Part shown: positions 36,557 through 48,470 of the stretch, piece after piece | Position numbering within the stretch: the stretch's first letter is position 1 | How the letters are laid out: each line of letters opens with the position of its first letter | Origin: Krasilnikovozyma curviuscula | Lineage: Eukaryota > Basidiomycota > Tremellomycetes > Cystofilobasidiales > Mrakiaceae | Direction of reading: 5' to 3' | DNA: 64,000 bases | Assembly: GCA_014825775.1 (NCBI GenBank) | Contig: MVAQ01000001.1 | Coordinates: 186,001-250,000 of the forward strand | The notes under the pieces: model-generated | Told to the model about the DNA's origin: nothing | Database searches by the model: none | Seen by the model: the letters and a program-made list of their open reading frames with translations, nothing else | Position numbers and translations under genes: made by a program

Positions 36557-37759
36557 TTATCTTCGAACTGGGTTGTTGCCCGTCAAGTCAACTCTATCTC
36601 TGGATAAGTCGATATTATGATCCAACATGTGGACATCTAGGAGCAGAGATGTATAAAAAGAGCTTCAGTCAAATGTTTCTGAAGATGGAAACAAATGAAC
36701 AAAATAAGCGCACTGGTGATTTTGACTTTTCTGGCACCACTTTTCCTTCCTTTCTTCTTTCCTTGAACTGGCATTGCAGTGACTGAATCTGGATCGATAT
36801 TCGACTCCTGAAGGTCGCTCTGAGCAAGCGCCTTCTTGATATCCTCTGGAACGGTGAACGAGTCCCAAAGTTTTCGAAATTCTGCATTCAAGGACGGGTC
36901 AAAAATCGGACGCCGTTGTTGAAATTCTATTGATTCAGAAAATAACGTACCAGCGCTCACAGGCTTTCCGCCTCTTTCTCTAGTGATCTCATTGAGGAAG
37001 ACTTGTTTTGCAGGTCCCTCCTTCGCACCTTTGACTCGCATGACCAACACCTGTCCTTCAGCCTCTGTCCGAAACGAAAAGAACAAATTATGTTGGTAAA
37101 CTGATAACTGCGAAAATCAGACACGAGCCCATCTGAGAAAAGGAACTAACCTAGTTCGTCGATTGCAGCCCTAGTTCCAGGCCAAGAGTCATTCATCATC
37201 TTGACGCTGACACCTGCGACTTTATCCTTGTTCAGCTTCACAGTATTGTACACTTCTTCTTTACTGCCAAGATTGAAGTCAGTCTTGTAGCTGAGAAGGT
37301 TCGTCTTTGAGTCGTGAATGACTCGAGGGTGTGTAATGAGTTGAGCAAGGGCTTGTGTCGGTGAATCCGGTAGAAGGGTCGAGTAAATGAGTTCATCCCA
37401 TCCAATTGCCAACGCTAAATCTTCAGATCTGATAGGAGCTCCTTTGAGTGCCTGGCCATACAACAAAAATCAGCGAAACCGTTCGACACTTCCGACCTGT
37501 TAATCTGAGCCAATCCGTCCGATGCACTCGTGTACCTACTTTCAGATAGTCAACAGACTGAGCAATCTTGGTGTTCTCGTGCCTTCCAAGGATGACCTCA
37601 GGCGGTGGGCCAGGTGCAGCTGGAAAGGTATCAAGTTGAGAAGAGTTCAGACCAGTCGAATACAGCTTCATAAGCACCAGGCATCCGTCGAGATTGGCAC
37701 TCACCTCTAGGAGTTGACACACTGGACCCAAGGGGACTGTTGACGTATGGTGGGCCCAT
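36557..37759 (-). CDS. TFA2: TFIIE beta subunit
   Basis: TFIIE beta works with TFIIE alpha to recruit TFIIH and open promoters for RNA polymerase II. Exons give MGPPYVNSPLGSSVSTPR, then APGPPPEVILGRHENTK and IAQSVDYLK. Next come PIRSEDLALAIGWD, ITHPRVIHDSKTNLLSYKT and LNLGSKEEV-like residues, which form the first winged helix. VKMMNDSWPGTRAAIDEL and GQVLVMRVKG...VFLNE form the second. FRKLWDSFTVPEDIKKAL and the Lys-rich KGKKKGRKSGARKVKIT stretch are equivalent to the C-terminal core and basic helix. The last exon ends MLDHNIDLSRDRVDL before TAA at 36557. The N-terminal ATG at 37759 is in frame, but the frame stays open about 60 codons further upstream (Ser/Arg-rich), so an upstream first exon is possible. 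Confidence 0.8.
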
Positions 37760-38506
37760 TCTTCTTGCAACAGTCGAATGGCAGTCAGAGGTTACTTGCC
37801 TTTCTTCAGCCGAGTGCTCTTTCTCCGAGCATGTCGATTTTCTTCGTGAGCGGTAATCGGACGAGCCCTTTCCGAATAGAGAGTGGGTCTCATCTCGTTT
37901 GTTAGAAACTCACTTAATCTGGCGACACATATCATTTACCTCGAACTGTAAATTGAACGTCGCGCCCGCGCCATTTCCTCTCTGCCGACATCGATCTGGG
38001 CTCTGCTGGTACCTTGCAGCCCTATTGAAGCACAGCCGTAGGTCAGCCAGGTGTAGAATCAGCTCGTTCGATTGACCAACCAGGGTCGACAGCAGATCCT
38101 GTCAGGCGAAGGTTAGTTTTCTACTTGGTTCGTGTCATGTTCGAGCCCAATTCAACGATTTTATTCGCTGTCTCTGCTCGTTTATCAGAGGCTGTCCGGA
38201 GTGATCAACAGGCTATTCAGGTCAGATTGGTACTGTAAGATCGAGTTATCTCTTCGAACCTGGGGAGACTTTCACGAGGTGAGCTAACGGTTCCATCCAT
38301 CGGGCGGAGATTTTCAAGCAAACATAGCTGACAGCTCTACCTCGTTCACAAATGGTCTCTTTCTAACTAAGTCGAGATATCAGATACTACATTTTGCTGT
38401 GAGAGCAACCTGATCAGTGTCATCCACTTGAGACTTTAGGCTTTCTCAGCATCGCCCTCGCGAGAACAGACGAACGGCAATGAACCTAGCCCACCCTCCT
38501 ATCAGC
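37760..38506. other. Divergent intergenic region TFA2/unknown gene
   Basis: About 750 bases between divergent start codons. The first 130 bases next to TFA2 are open in its frame (basic, Ser-rich) and may belong to an upstream exon. The rest shows no ORF or RNA gene I recognise. Confidence 0.4.
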
Positions 38507-39983
38507 ATGGCTACAAAACAACAGGGCATGAGGAGAAAATCATCAGCGTAAGCTGTCACTCTGATTTGCTTTGATCTACTCTTCGCCAGACTGACGTCTT
38601 AATTATCGCGTTTCCTTACAAAAGATCAAACCTCCTTTCTTCTTTTCGTACTCCGTCAAGCTCACAGCTAAACAGTCTCAGCCAGGCAGCATCGCCACCT
38701 TCTGCCTACCAAGCACCACTCCCACCACCGCCATCGAGCTCATCAATGTCCGCGTCAAGCTACTATCGGGAGCGGGAGAACACCATGTCGTCGACACACT
38801 CGACATTCTCCGCTGATTCTGGTGGAATATCCTCTCACCAGCAACACAATGGAACCTATTTTAGTAGTCTACCGTCTGGTAGTCTGGAAGGGCTCGTGCA
38901 GAAGAGAAGGACAACATTCAGATATATGAGCAAAAGCCACGAAGGGTCAGTACCTCAGCCCAGACCGCTCGCAAACGAACCCTGAACACAACCTCTAATC
39001 CTTCTTTATGTCAACAGAGAGCTTCATTGGTGTAACTCGATACGCATCAATGCCCACTTGGTGACAGAGGGCATCGATCCTGCGAAAGCTCGGATGCGGT
39101 ACGCGATTTCCAAGAACAAACAATTGCTTTATACCATACGTTCTGATCCACGTTATTTAACAGATCCATTACATACTCACTTTTGGGAATGAGTATAGCA
39201 CCACTACTTGATATCTCTACCCCTCTGGACTTCCTCAAAGCTCTGATTAAATTACTTGAAGAATACGAAGCAGCGGAGGCCAGTGGGACGCTGAGCAATG
39301 CAGGTGGCTCAAGTGGGACCAGTGGAAGTGTGAAGGTCAAGAATATCTTCAAGGGTGGGAATTCAAAAGCAAAACGGCCATCGATCCCGGGAATTGGTGA
39401 CTTCTCGACTTCGTTTGGTGGCGATGGAGAGAGCTACTTGGTATCTCCAAACACGGTGAGTCCTGGTTGTTCTCCTCTTTAGTTCTGGTGGACTGAGCAA
39501 ATTGGTTTCCCTGTCGCTCCTCTTTCGATTGTTGTGGTTACTGTAGCCGTTTAGCCTTGATTACCTGCAAGTCCTGCCCACACTCATGGATCTACTGTCG
39601 GAGGTATACGTCAAGATTCAATCGTTGCTTTTGAGTGGACGAGATGGACGATTCTCAGCGAGTGTTGAAGCCGCTGAAATGGTAAACAAGGTAGACGGTA
39701 AATTTAAAGTAAGTCCCTCGTTTCACAACCCGGTGATGGTTGCATTATGGATCACATTGTTCACACATCATCTTCTCTTTTCTTTGTAGAAAATAATATC
39801 GACGTTAACTAAGGACGTCGATGCGATGGCACGGAGGGGGTTAAAGGACGAAATGTTGAATATAGAGCTGAGCCTCAAAGGTCTACCTGGAGGGACAGGT
39901 CCGAGTTTGTTTGAGATCTACAATGGATCTAACGGTGCAGTGGTGGAGAAGCCCCTGGAAGATTTCACCGCTGCCCACTTGTG
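38507..39983 (+). CDS. Conserved-looking fungal protein, unknown function
   Basis: Five or six exons from ATG at 38507 (MATKQQGMRRKSS) to TGA at 39983. The N-terminal third is Ser/Pro/Gln-rich and likely disordered. The core is ordered: RRTTFRYMSKSHEGELHWCN, INAHLVTEGIDPAKARMR, SLLGMSIAPLLDISTPLDFL and KALIKLLEEYEAAEAS. Later come YLQVLPTLMDLLSEVYVKI and IISTLTKDVDAMARRGLKDE, then an end in PLEDFTAAHL. It is mostly helical with leucine spacing suited to coiled-coil or helical-repeat packing. No signal peptide, membrane segment or catalytic motif. I do not recognise the family. The ordered core looks constrained (well-placed introns, consistent frame), so it is probably a real conserved protein rather than a spurious ORF. 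Confidence 0.6.
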
Positions 39984-40393
39984 AGACCGAACGGTTCTCT
40001 CACTTTCTGTTTAGCGCTCTTGACATTAACCTTAGATTTAAGATATAACATCACGTCTTTCTTTTTTCTAGGATTCACTTTTTTTTCCTATAGCATTTTA
40101 ACGCAGTGTTGTAATTATGTAATTCTCATCCAGTCGGTCCTCCCTCGCTGCAAGATTCGAGTTGCGCTCAAGAGACAAGGGCGTCCCTCACCTTCGGTAA
40201 ATCTACAAACCAAGCGGAATGCCGTTTCTAGCCCACTGGAATCAATTGAGTAGCTGCTAGAGGTGCTGATAGAACTCCTGGCAAACCCAGCAACCTGCCA
40301 GTTCGCCACACTAAGGCAGGCAGCGCAGAAAATCTCGAGCTGACGGGTTGCCTTCGTCCGTTGACTACAGCTTGAAACCAGCAGAAATTCATC

Positions 40394-41341
40394 ATGTCTT
40401 TTCGTTCTGCAGCGAAGGTAAGCCAGCTCAGACTGTTCTGTGAATTTTATAGCTCAGGGAACTGACTGGAATACACTTTTCCGATTTTCTTAGACCTTCT
40501 ACCAGACAACAGCCTCAGCTTCCTCTTCCTCCTCCTCCTCAATCTCAACCTTCTCGACACTATCAAGGTCATTCCATTCGTCAAGGCAGCGATTAGCAGC
40601 TGAGGAATCGCTGCATTCCCATGCTTCCCCTTTACCGAAACCCAGAGCCGTCAACACACCACCCAAGTACGAACCCAGGAAGACCCACAGGGTGGATCCA
40701 ATACCCGAATCAAAAACCCACAGCTTCTTTCAGAGGAACAATGTGTACGATTTTATGCAGAAGGTTGTAATTTACAGCTGTCAGCTTGCTACCGTCAGTA
40801 CCACCCTTCTTGACTTCTCACTTGCTTAGATTTCATACTTCTTGTGGCCTCACTTACCCCTGCCATTCTCTTAACAATTCCAGGTCTGGGGTCTTGTCGA
40901 GTTCTACGCTATTCACAGGCGTCGACAGGATTTTTCTCACCAGGTCCGTCTCATCGGCGCACTCAATTTGTCCCGCCCTATAATTGCTGACAGCAACCGT
41001 TGTTTAAAAAACTACAGTGGGTCGACGAAACAGCTGAAGCGTCGGAAATAGTAGATGAGATTGCCAAAATTCCTGAAGGTGAACCACTGGACGATCAACT
41101 GATATCGATCATCAAAGCATTCAACCGATTGAAGTGGAGAGAGTGGGACGACACTGAGTATTTGAGGATGGAGAAAGAGAAATGGGAGGAGATGCAGGTA
41201 AATGATGTTATCTGATGTGACGCCCGATATATTTGTTGCTGATTGCCTTCTTCGTTTGCACAGCTGGATGCGATTGCCCTTGAAAAGGCTCGCGAGATGC
41301 TAGCAACTGAAGCAGCAGCAGTACAGACTATCTCCAAGTAG
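40394..41341 (+). CDS. Probable mitochondrial protein, unknown
   Basis: Five exons from ATG at 40394 to TAG at 41341, about 185 residues. The N-terminus is Ser/Thr/Arg-rich without acidic residues (MSFRSAAK then TFYQTTASASSS and STLSRSFHSSRQRLA), a good mitochondrial presequence with a likely cleavage region after RSFHSS. The mature part contains HSFFQRNNVYDFMQK, VWGLVEFYAIHRRRQDFS, EPLDDQLISIIKAFNRLKW, REWDDTEYLRMEKEKWEEM and a terminal ALEKAREMLATEAAAV helix. It is charged and helical with no membrane segment, so a matrix protein such as a ribosomal or assembly factor is possible, but I cannot name a family. One intron begins GTCCGT at 40945 rather than GTRAGT. Confidence 0.6.
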
Positions 41342-41542
41342 ATAAACCAAAAGGAAATAGTTTGGCGATTGATCTTTATGAACGTTTCAAATCTTGGCGT
41401 GATGATAGCATAACCGATCGACTCCACAGTGATGCACTCCACCGTCGCAAATCGAGGAGGTCGAACACAACTTTTTTTTTCTTGAACCCAACTAACACTT
41501 CTTCACAACTCTACATTGGTACATTAAACACACTTAGCCATC

Positions 41543-41962
41543 ATGTTCACCTCTATCACGCGTCGATCCAACACCGCTCTCCTCTCCCTCCCAAAACCAT
41601 CGCGTTTTATATCGACCAGTCGCGTTGCTCTCGCGCACCAGGGATACGGTAGCCCAGATCCCCCAGTAACGGGAACCGACAAGCCTTCCAAAGCTTCGAC
41701 TGTCTCTCCGGATGCTGGAGGCGGTAATCCAGCGGACAAAACACAGGAGGGCAAGGGTGGTCAAGCCAACGCCTCTGCTGCCAAAGAGAAGCCCAAGATC
41801 GGTTCACAGGGTAGTGATGGAACCAACAAGGGTCCTGGCGGTGATTTTGAGAAGTCAGGCGCTGGAAGCCCGTTGAGTGGTGGGGTTGACAAGCATGCGG
41901 CGAAGATCGATGGCCCGCTGGGCAAAAACCCGAAGGGTGATACATATGGCAGCTCGGTGTGA
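41543..41962 (+). CDS. Small hydrophilic mitochondrial protein, hydrophilin-like
   Basis: A single uninterrupted ORF of 139 codons, unusual among its intron-rich neighbours. The first 30 residues (ITRRSNTALLSLPKPSRFIS then TSRVALAHQ) look like a mitochondrial presequence. The rest is strongly hydrophilic: Gly, Lys, Ser, Asp and Pro dominate, with repeats of the GGDFEKSGAGSP and DKHAAKIDGPLGKNPKGD kind. High glycine and hydrophilicity are the defining features of hydrophilins/LEA-like desiccation proteins, but this is composition only. It follows the previous mitochondrial gene by about 200 bp in the same orientation. Confidence 0.6.
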   Translation: MFTSITRRSNTALLSLPKPSRFISTSRVALAHQGYGSPDPPVTGTDKPSKASTVSPDAGGGNPADKTQEGKGGQANASAAKEKPKIGSQGSDGTNKGPGGDFEKSGAGSPLSGGVDKHAAKIDGPLGKNPKGDTYGSSV

Positions 41963-42235
41963 GAAGGGACTGGTCGAGAAATATTATGAATATACATCTT
42001 GTAATTTGTACTGAAAGGCTTTCGCAGATGAAAATTAGGCCTCCTCAGTAGTGCTGACTCTTGCAAAAGTCAGAGATGTGAGAGGGAAGGCATTTTAAAT
42101 AACTATACAATCGCTGCAAGCGACCCGATTATACTGCTGAGGAATGAGTAGAAGTACAGAGTGCTGTGTGAAGAGGAGAAGTGAATGATATTGAGATGGC
42201 AGCCTGCAATTGCCAAAGGTACATTGAATTTCCCG

Positions 42236-42575
42236 TCAGTATGGGAGTCTCTCATCATCTGATACAAAGAACCATAGTGATCTGGGACGAAGAAATATTT
42301 TTGAACATTGAGAGCAGACCTCTAAGGGGCTGTCGTAAGCACCGACGTATAGACAGGCACCCCTTGGAAGGTATGTATTGACCGCAACTGCAGGTAGCTC
42401 GACTGACTCGACACCAGCGACGACTTCTTCTGCAACTGGATGTTTAGTGAACTCAGTAAGCATCAATTACTATGCTGTCCAAACCAAAAAAAAAAAAAAT
42501 TAAAAAACTACGTGGGACTCTTGTATACGCTTGAGTTTTGAAGTGCAGTCCCACAACTGCCATCTTGCGAGGTCC
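42236..42575 (-). CDS. Candidate small two-exon ORF (low confidence)
   Basis: On the minus strand an ATG near 42570 opens MAVVGLHFKTQAYTRVP before a possible GTAGTT donor. After a T-rich 75-nt gap and an ATCCAG acceptor the frame continues LAEEVVAGVESVELPAVAVN, CLYVGAYDSPLEVCSQCSKIF and a stop at 42236. The codons of the second piece resemble those of neighbouring genes. It has a CSQC pair but no known domain. It lies just downstream of RFC3 on the same strand and could be part of its 3' UTR. The rest of 41963-42673 shows nothing else. Confidence 0.25.
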
Positions 42576-42673
42576 AATTAGGTGCAGACGAAAGGAAGTG
42601 AGCTAAAAGAACAACATATCAAGATTAATCGTGCGTAGTGAGTCTTGTCCTATATCAAATTTGCTACCCCCTT

Positions 42674-44470
42674 TTACTTTCGACTGTTAATCTCAACGGC
42701 CATCTTGAAGCTGCCCAGCAATCCTGTGAGCTGCATCTTCTCACTCCCACCCAGACTCAATCGGTGTCTAAATTTTACGCACAACAAGCATGGTCTTGTG
42801 TCAGCTGTGTGCACATACGACGACGGGCAGAAAAAGGCACATATGCTCGCTTACTCCGTGTTTCCTAAACAGTCGAGCAAAAAGACTCGGGCTGCGTCTG
42901 TGAACTCGACCGAGTCGATAAAATCATATGCACTCTGGAGAAGATCCGAGAGGGCGAGGCCTTTGTCCATTTTCAGCTGTGAGATGACTGTTGTGCCCGT
43001 TCAAAGAAAAGAGGTCAGAATGGTCTGTCAACGAAAAACCAAGAGACGATTGAGGTAAAAAAAAAAAAGAAAAAAGCTTACAGGTATATGCTGTTGTGAA
43101 TTCGTCACTCATCATGCTCTCGATCAGTCGCTTGACGTCCTCGGGGTGTGGTGTTCCCGTACAGTTATACACAGCAGTTTCATCGATAGTATCATAAGCC
43201 GCATGACACGCCTTTGGTATTACAAGAGGTATATCAGTCATTGACGTCCGAAAGAGTGCTCGAGGATGGTCCGTTACCACTCACTTGAAGGACATTGAGC
43301 GCGCGACGCATGTCACCTCGGGACAACTTCAACAACGCCGTCAATCCCGTCGGATCCATTTTGACTCTACAAGCGCAACACCAATGACAACACCGTGTGA
43401 GAAGTCAGTGTTCTATCATACACTCGTACACGCCGATGGCGCGGGACAAGAATCGACGTTCGATGAAGCAACGATGCGAGCAGCGAGCGACTTACTTCTC
43501 TTCCTCAATGACGACCTGTAATCTCTTTTCGACCTCAATGATAGGAAGAGGGCTGAATCTGAACCTTGTGCAACGCGACTGGATCGCCGGTGTGATTTTG
43601 TTGACGTAGTTGCAGATGATGCAGAATCGGACATTTCTCGTATACTGTTCGATAACTAACCACAGGTACAAACAAACCCACAAGTAAATACAGTCAGGTT
43701 TCTCTCAAATTGAAATGAAATGAGCGTAGATTAAGAAAAAGCGTACCTCGTCTCAAAGCAGCTTGGGCAGCCTGGGTCATCATGTCCGCTTCGTCCAAGA
43801 TTATCAGTTTGAACCCTTTGTTAACAAACGACTTAGTCATAGCAAAGTTCTTGACCGTCTCACGGACGACATCGATCCCTCTCTCGTCAGATGCGTTGAG
43901 CTGGGCAGAACATAGAAACGTCCGGGTATTTAGCATCTTTTGTCAAGAACAGAGAGACCAAAAGGAGGGAGTTCGGCGAGACTCACTTCAAGTGTCTGGG
44001 TCTTGACATCTTTGCCATAGATTCGACGAGCTACAGCCAAGATGGTGCTCGTTTTACCCGTCCCAGGAGGTCCGTAGAAGAGCATGTGTGGTAACCTTTG
44101 CTTCTCGATGAACTTCTCGACTACAGCGACCAGGAAATTACGTTAGAGAGGTACATAGGGCTTTCCCCTCTATTCTTAGGTCACTTACTGGTGCTGGTGA
44201 TTGTCTTGTGGGAAACGACATCGTCCAGAGTGACAGGTCGATACTTCTCGACCCTGCAAATGCCCAACCGAGCACAGACAGTCAGCATATTGTCACATGG
44301 ATAAACTTTACTCGTATGGTGCATACTCACCAAGGCAGGTTGTCGTCGTAGCTCGTCGGGGCAATTGATTTGCCCTTGTCAACCTTGAAAGGTGGGTCGA
44401 CGTCCATCGAGGTCGCCGTCGTGTCGTCCACCACAGCCGGTGAATCAACCATCATCTCGCTATCTGACAT
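42674..44470 (-). CDS. RFC3: Replication factor C subunit 3 (clamp loader AAA+ ATPase)
   Basis: RFC loads PCNA onto primed DNA. The ATG at 44470 gives [13 protein letters not shown]. Motifs in order: [18 protein letters not shown], Walker [13 protein letters not shown] (about 44075), [16 protein letters not shown], Walker [38 protein letters not shown] with the SRC arginine finger, and [10 protein letters not shown]. Then [20 protein letters not shown] and ETVYNCTG-like residues ([15 protein letters not shown]). The C-terminal exons give [35 protein letters not shown] and [20 protein letters not shown], ending at TAA at 42674. The CTG-x-P-x-P-x-D motif after the lid is typical of yeast Rfc3 (human RFC5), not Rfc2, Rfc4 or Rfc5. 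Divergent from the ubiquitin fusion gene, 388 bp apart. Confidence 0.88.
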
Positions 44471-44735
44471 CTTGGGAAAAAAAACGTATTTGCTGTTGGA
44501 CTGCTAGTAGGTTTGCTCTGATGGTGGAAACTGGCTCGAATGATGGATCTGACCTCGCTGAGAGACGTCGCGTTCAAGGAGGGTAGCGCGTCAGGCTGGC
44601 TGAGTGATTTCTCCCCCAATTTTTTCTAGCAAGTAAAACTATTCTATCTCATAAGCATTTATCTCTCTACATCTCACTTAATGGGTCTGAAGAACTTTTA
44701 AATCATTTCAATCAAAAAGAGTGTAATTTCCCAAA

Positions 44736-44846
44736 ATGGTCAAGAACTTTTGCGTCTGGAGACAAGGTGCAGTGTCGCTCGAAGAATTTTTCGTAGCCCG
44801 TTTACTTCCTTCTCTATCGCCCTTTAGGATCTCATCCATTGAGTAG
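44736..44846 (+). promoter_or_regulatory. Upstream ORF in the leader of the ubiquitin-eS31 gene
   Basis: ATG at 44736 opens 36 codons (MVKNFCVWRQGAVS and on) ending in TAG 12 nt before the main ATG. The leader may also contain a 5' UTR intron (GTGCAG...CTTTAG), which would remove part of it. Whether it lies in the mRNA is unknown. Confidence 0.3.
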
Positions 44847-44858
44847 AGTGCAATCAAG

Positions 44859-45652
<794 letters not shown>

Positions 45653-46174
45653 ACAACCTCACACAACATCACTCCACATTCATGTCGAACCACCAAAAAT
45701 TCACATTCTCTGTTTCCCTAACCCACAACCCTCATGATCGACGATACCCGGTTTTCTGTTGGCTCCTTCTTTTTGGTCGCTTCTTTCTTCTTTGCTGAAA
45801 AAGGTTGCGACTCGTTTTGTTGGAGACTTGTTCATGAGGAGGATGTGGAGATGTGATTTTATGACGGGGAGACGGAGTGATTTTATATGAGACTTGTTCA
45901 CCCCCAATCTTTTTCAATGCGACACTTGCAAGCTGGACTACCTAGCGATATCTTTGACCCATGAAAGTGACTTGAGTGATGTCTTATCAGCAGCAGGTTC
46001 AATTTGTAAATGGCCGTATGGAATATTCGACCCAAGCGATGGAATGCCGGTCAAGCGAAAACGGAGCGAAGGAACCAAAGTCCTATTTTCGCGCTCGTCC
46101 GCCTTTCGAGTCAAAAATTCCTGACGAGGTGACGGTCGACCACGATCTTCTCTCTCCACTTCCTTCCCGCAGAG

Positions 46175-48396
46175 ATGTCCTCATCAGAATCTCCCACCCT
46201 CAATGAAGTCCCCTTGGACGACGACACCATCCTAAAGACGAGCGACAATCTGAAAGAGGCAGAGGCAGCGACAGCGGTCGACGCCCCTGCGCCTGACGTA
46301 TATGACAAGTACAGTTGTACGTTCTGCTTATCGAGAGGAGTCTGTTATAAGCTTTCTGATGTGTTTGTATTTGTATTTCTCAGACAAGAGGAAGATGTTT
46401 ATCTTGGCAATTACCAGTTTGGCTGGTTTGACCGGTCGTGCGTCCCTTTCCGCTTTGCTTTACTTATCTTTACAGTGGACTCACGCGCCCCATCTATCTT
46501 CTTGATTTGTCCTTCTCCTCAGCCATCGCTAGCAGTTCCTTCAACCCGTCGATCCCTCAAATTGCATCAGACATCCAAACATCCTCTGAGGTCGTTGACT
46601 ACACCGTCGCTATCTTTCTTTTCTCGCTCGGTGTCGCGCCGTTGATATGGGCACCCGCAGCACAATTCTATGGAAGAAGATTTATTCTGCTCGTTTCGCT
46701 CCCGCTGTTTATGGCCGGCTGTGAGTGGTGTTTATTTTTTTGTTTGCTGTTGCTGTCGCGCGGGTTGGCGTACCGCGCAGCCTGTGACCACCTCGCATTG
46801 TCTTGACTGAGACGTTTTCTGATGGTTCGGCAACAGGCCTCGGCTGTGCGCTCTCCAAAACGCTAGGTGCGCTGATAGGCACGCGTATCTTACAAGCCAT
46901 CGGCTCGTCCTCTGTCCTCTCGATCGGGGCAGGCATCGTGGGCGACATCTTCCGCCCGACCGAACGGGCGACAGCCATGGGCTGGTTCTACCTTGGTGTA
47001 GTTATCGGGCCCTGTATTGCGCCTGGTGAGTGGTGTCGCTTTTCTGCAATATACTCGACTCGCCGTCGCGCCAGGTTCGTTTTCATTAACAAGCGCCGCT
47101 GACATGCCTTTCTGTTGGAATGGTCTCAGTTCTCGCTGGTATACTCCAGGAATACACCCGCCCAGCCTGGCGATCGATGCAGTGGCTCATGTTTGGCATT
47201 GGCGCACTTTCATTCGTTCTCACCCTCTTCTTCCTGCCTGAGACGTCGCACGGCGAGGTACCACATACGAAAGCGCGACGGGACAAGGGTAGGAAGTACC
47301 TACCCGTTATGTTCTGGTTTAACCCGTTTGCAAGCATCGTTCTGTTGATGAAGCCGCACATCTTTCTGAGTGTAAGTTTGAGAAGCGCTTCTCACGAATT
47401 TTGACTTTGCGCGCTGACCAGCCCTTTCGTGTCTAGTCGATCAACAGCTCTTTCGTCCTTCTTACCATCTATTGTGTTACTGTCCCACTCAGTAAGTATT
47501 TCTCTGTCTATTCCTCTCGAGCACTCATCTTGACACATACCCTCTGAAACCAGCGAGCACACTCGGGAAGCGGTACAATATCTCCAACGGCGCCATCATT
47601 GGCCTCCTTTTCCTACCCCAAGGATTCGGCAACATCGTCGGCTCTAGAGTCGGCGGCGTGCTCGCCGACAAGACTGTCGCGCGTTGGATCAAGAAGCGAG
47701 GGTATCGCCGGCCAGAGGACAGGCTGTACTCCACACTGCTGGGCGGGTTTTTGGTCCTCCCCGGTGGACTGTTAGCTACGGGCTGGTTGATGCAAACTGG
47801 TGCTGGTGGGTATTTATCGGTTATGAGCTGTGTCACCGTGGCTTTATCTCTGTCGAGCCATTTACTCATTCACTCGTCTGCACTCTAGGTGGTCTGGCAC
47901 CCCCACTGGTCTTCCTCTTCATCTTAGGTGTTGGATTGATGCTCGTCTTATCTTCGGCAAACACTTATCTTGTCGACGTGCTCCAAAAGCGATCTTCAGA
48001 AGTCATCGCAGTGAACAACTGCGTCCGATACATCTTCTCAGCAGTGAGTACTCTCTCCGTGGCCATTGCAATTTTCCAATACAATTCAGCTGAAAAAAAT
48101 TGGTTTGTCGTGTATTTCAGGGTGCCTCTGCTGGCATCTTGCCCATGATCAACGCGATTGGCGTCGGCTGGGCAAACACCTTCGCCGCCGGCCTGAGCAT
48201 CCTGGGGGCTATAATGGTCTGCTGTATCATCCGCTGGGGTGAGCAGTGGGATGGCAGGAACGCTCCTCCGCCGACGATGAGCGACGCTGAGATACGTGGC
48301 ATCAATGATGGCAAGGAGGCGTTGGTCGGCCAGACGGAGGACGACGCTGACCTTCCACCATCTGATGGGGTGCATGAGAAGAAGGAGACGGTTTAA
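46175..48396 (+). CDS. MFS drug:H+ antiporter (DHA1 family, Qdr/Dtr-like)
   Basis: A plasma-membrane major-facilitator transporter of 12 helices in about eight exons. The acidic N-terminal tail (MSSSESPTLNEVPLDDD) precedes TM1 (KRKMFILAITSLAG, then SSAIASSSFNPSIPQIASDI). TM2-3 include YTVAIFLFSLGVAPLIWAPA followed by the MFS A-motif region FYGRRFILLVSLPLFMAG. TM4-5: GTRILQAIGSSSVLSIGAG, DIFRPTERATAMGWFYLGVV and IGPCIAPVLAGIL, which is the antiporter motif C (GPxxxP/G). The C-terminal half has GNIVGSRVGGVLADK and AIVNNCVRY-like AVNNCVRYIFSAGASAG. The combination of motif C and the loop sequence places it in DHA1 14-spanner-free drug antiporters such as Qdr/Aqr/Dtr1; the substrate is unknown. 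Convergent with the esterase gene, 74 bp between stops. Confidence 0.78.
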
Positions 48397-48470
48397 TGAA
48401 ATGTTTGCATTGTTTTGGTGTACTGTATCTATAGACATTATAATCGTCCTTATGGATCGCAAGAGCGTTG

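Noticed and set aside
37780..37830. A GC-AG intron upstream of the TFA2 ATG
   Set aside because: The GCAAGT...TTGCAAG segment is only 36 nt and joins in the wrong frame for the GPPYVNSPLG exon.
38145..38165. A T-loop-like GTTCGAGCC suggesting another tRNA
   Set aside because: No pairing stem, A box or terminator around it.
45700..45920. Overlapping ORFs on both strands after the ubiquitin-eS31 gene
   Set aside because: Low-complexity 3' region, no coding signal beyond chance frames; likely 3' UTR of UBI3.
46890..47361. Minus-strand ORFs across the MFS gene
   Set aside because: They mirror GC-rich exons of the transporter and have no motifs or splice logic of their own.
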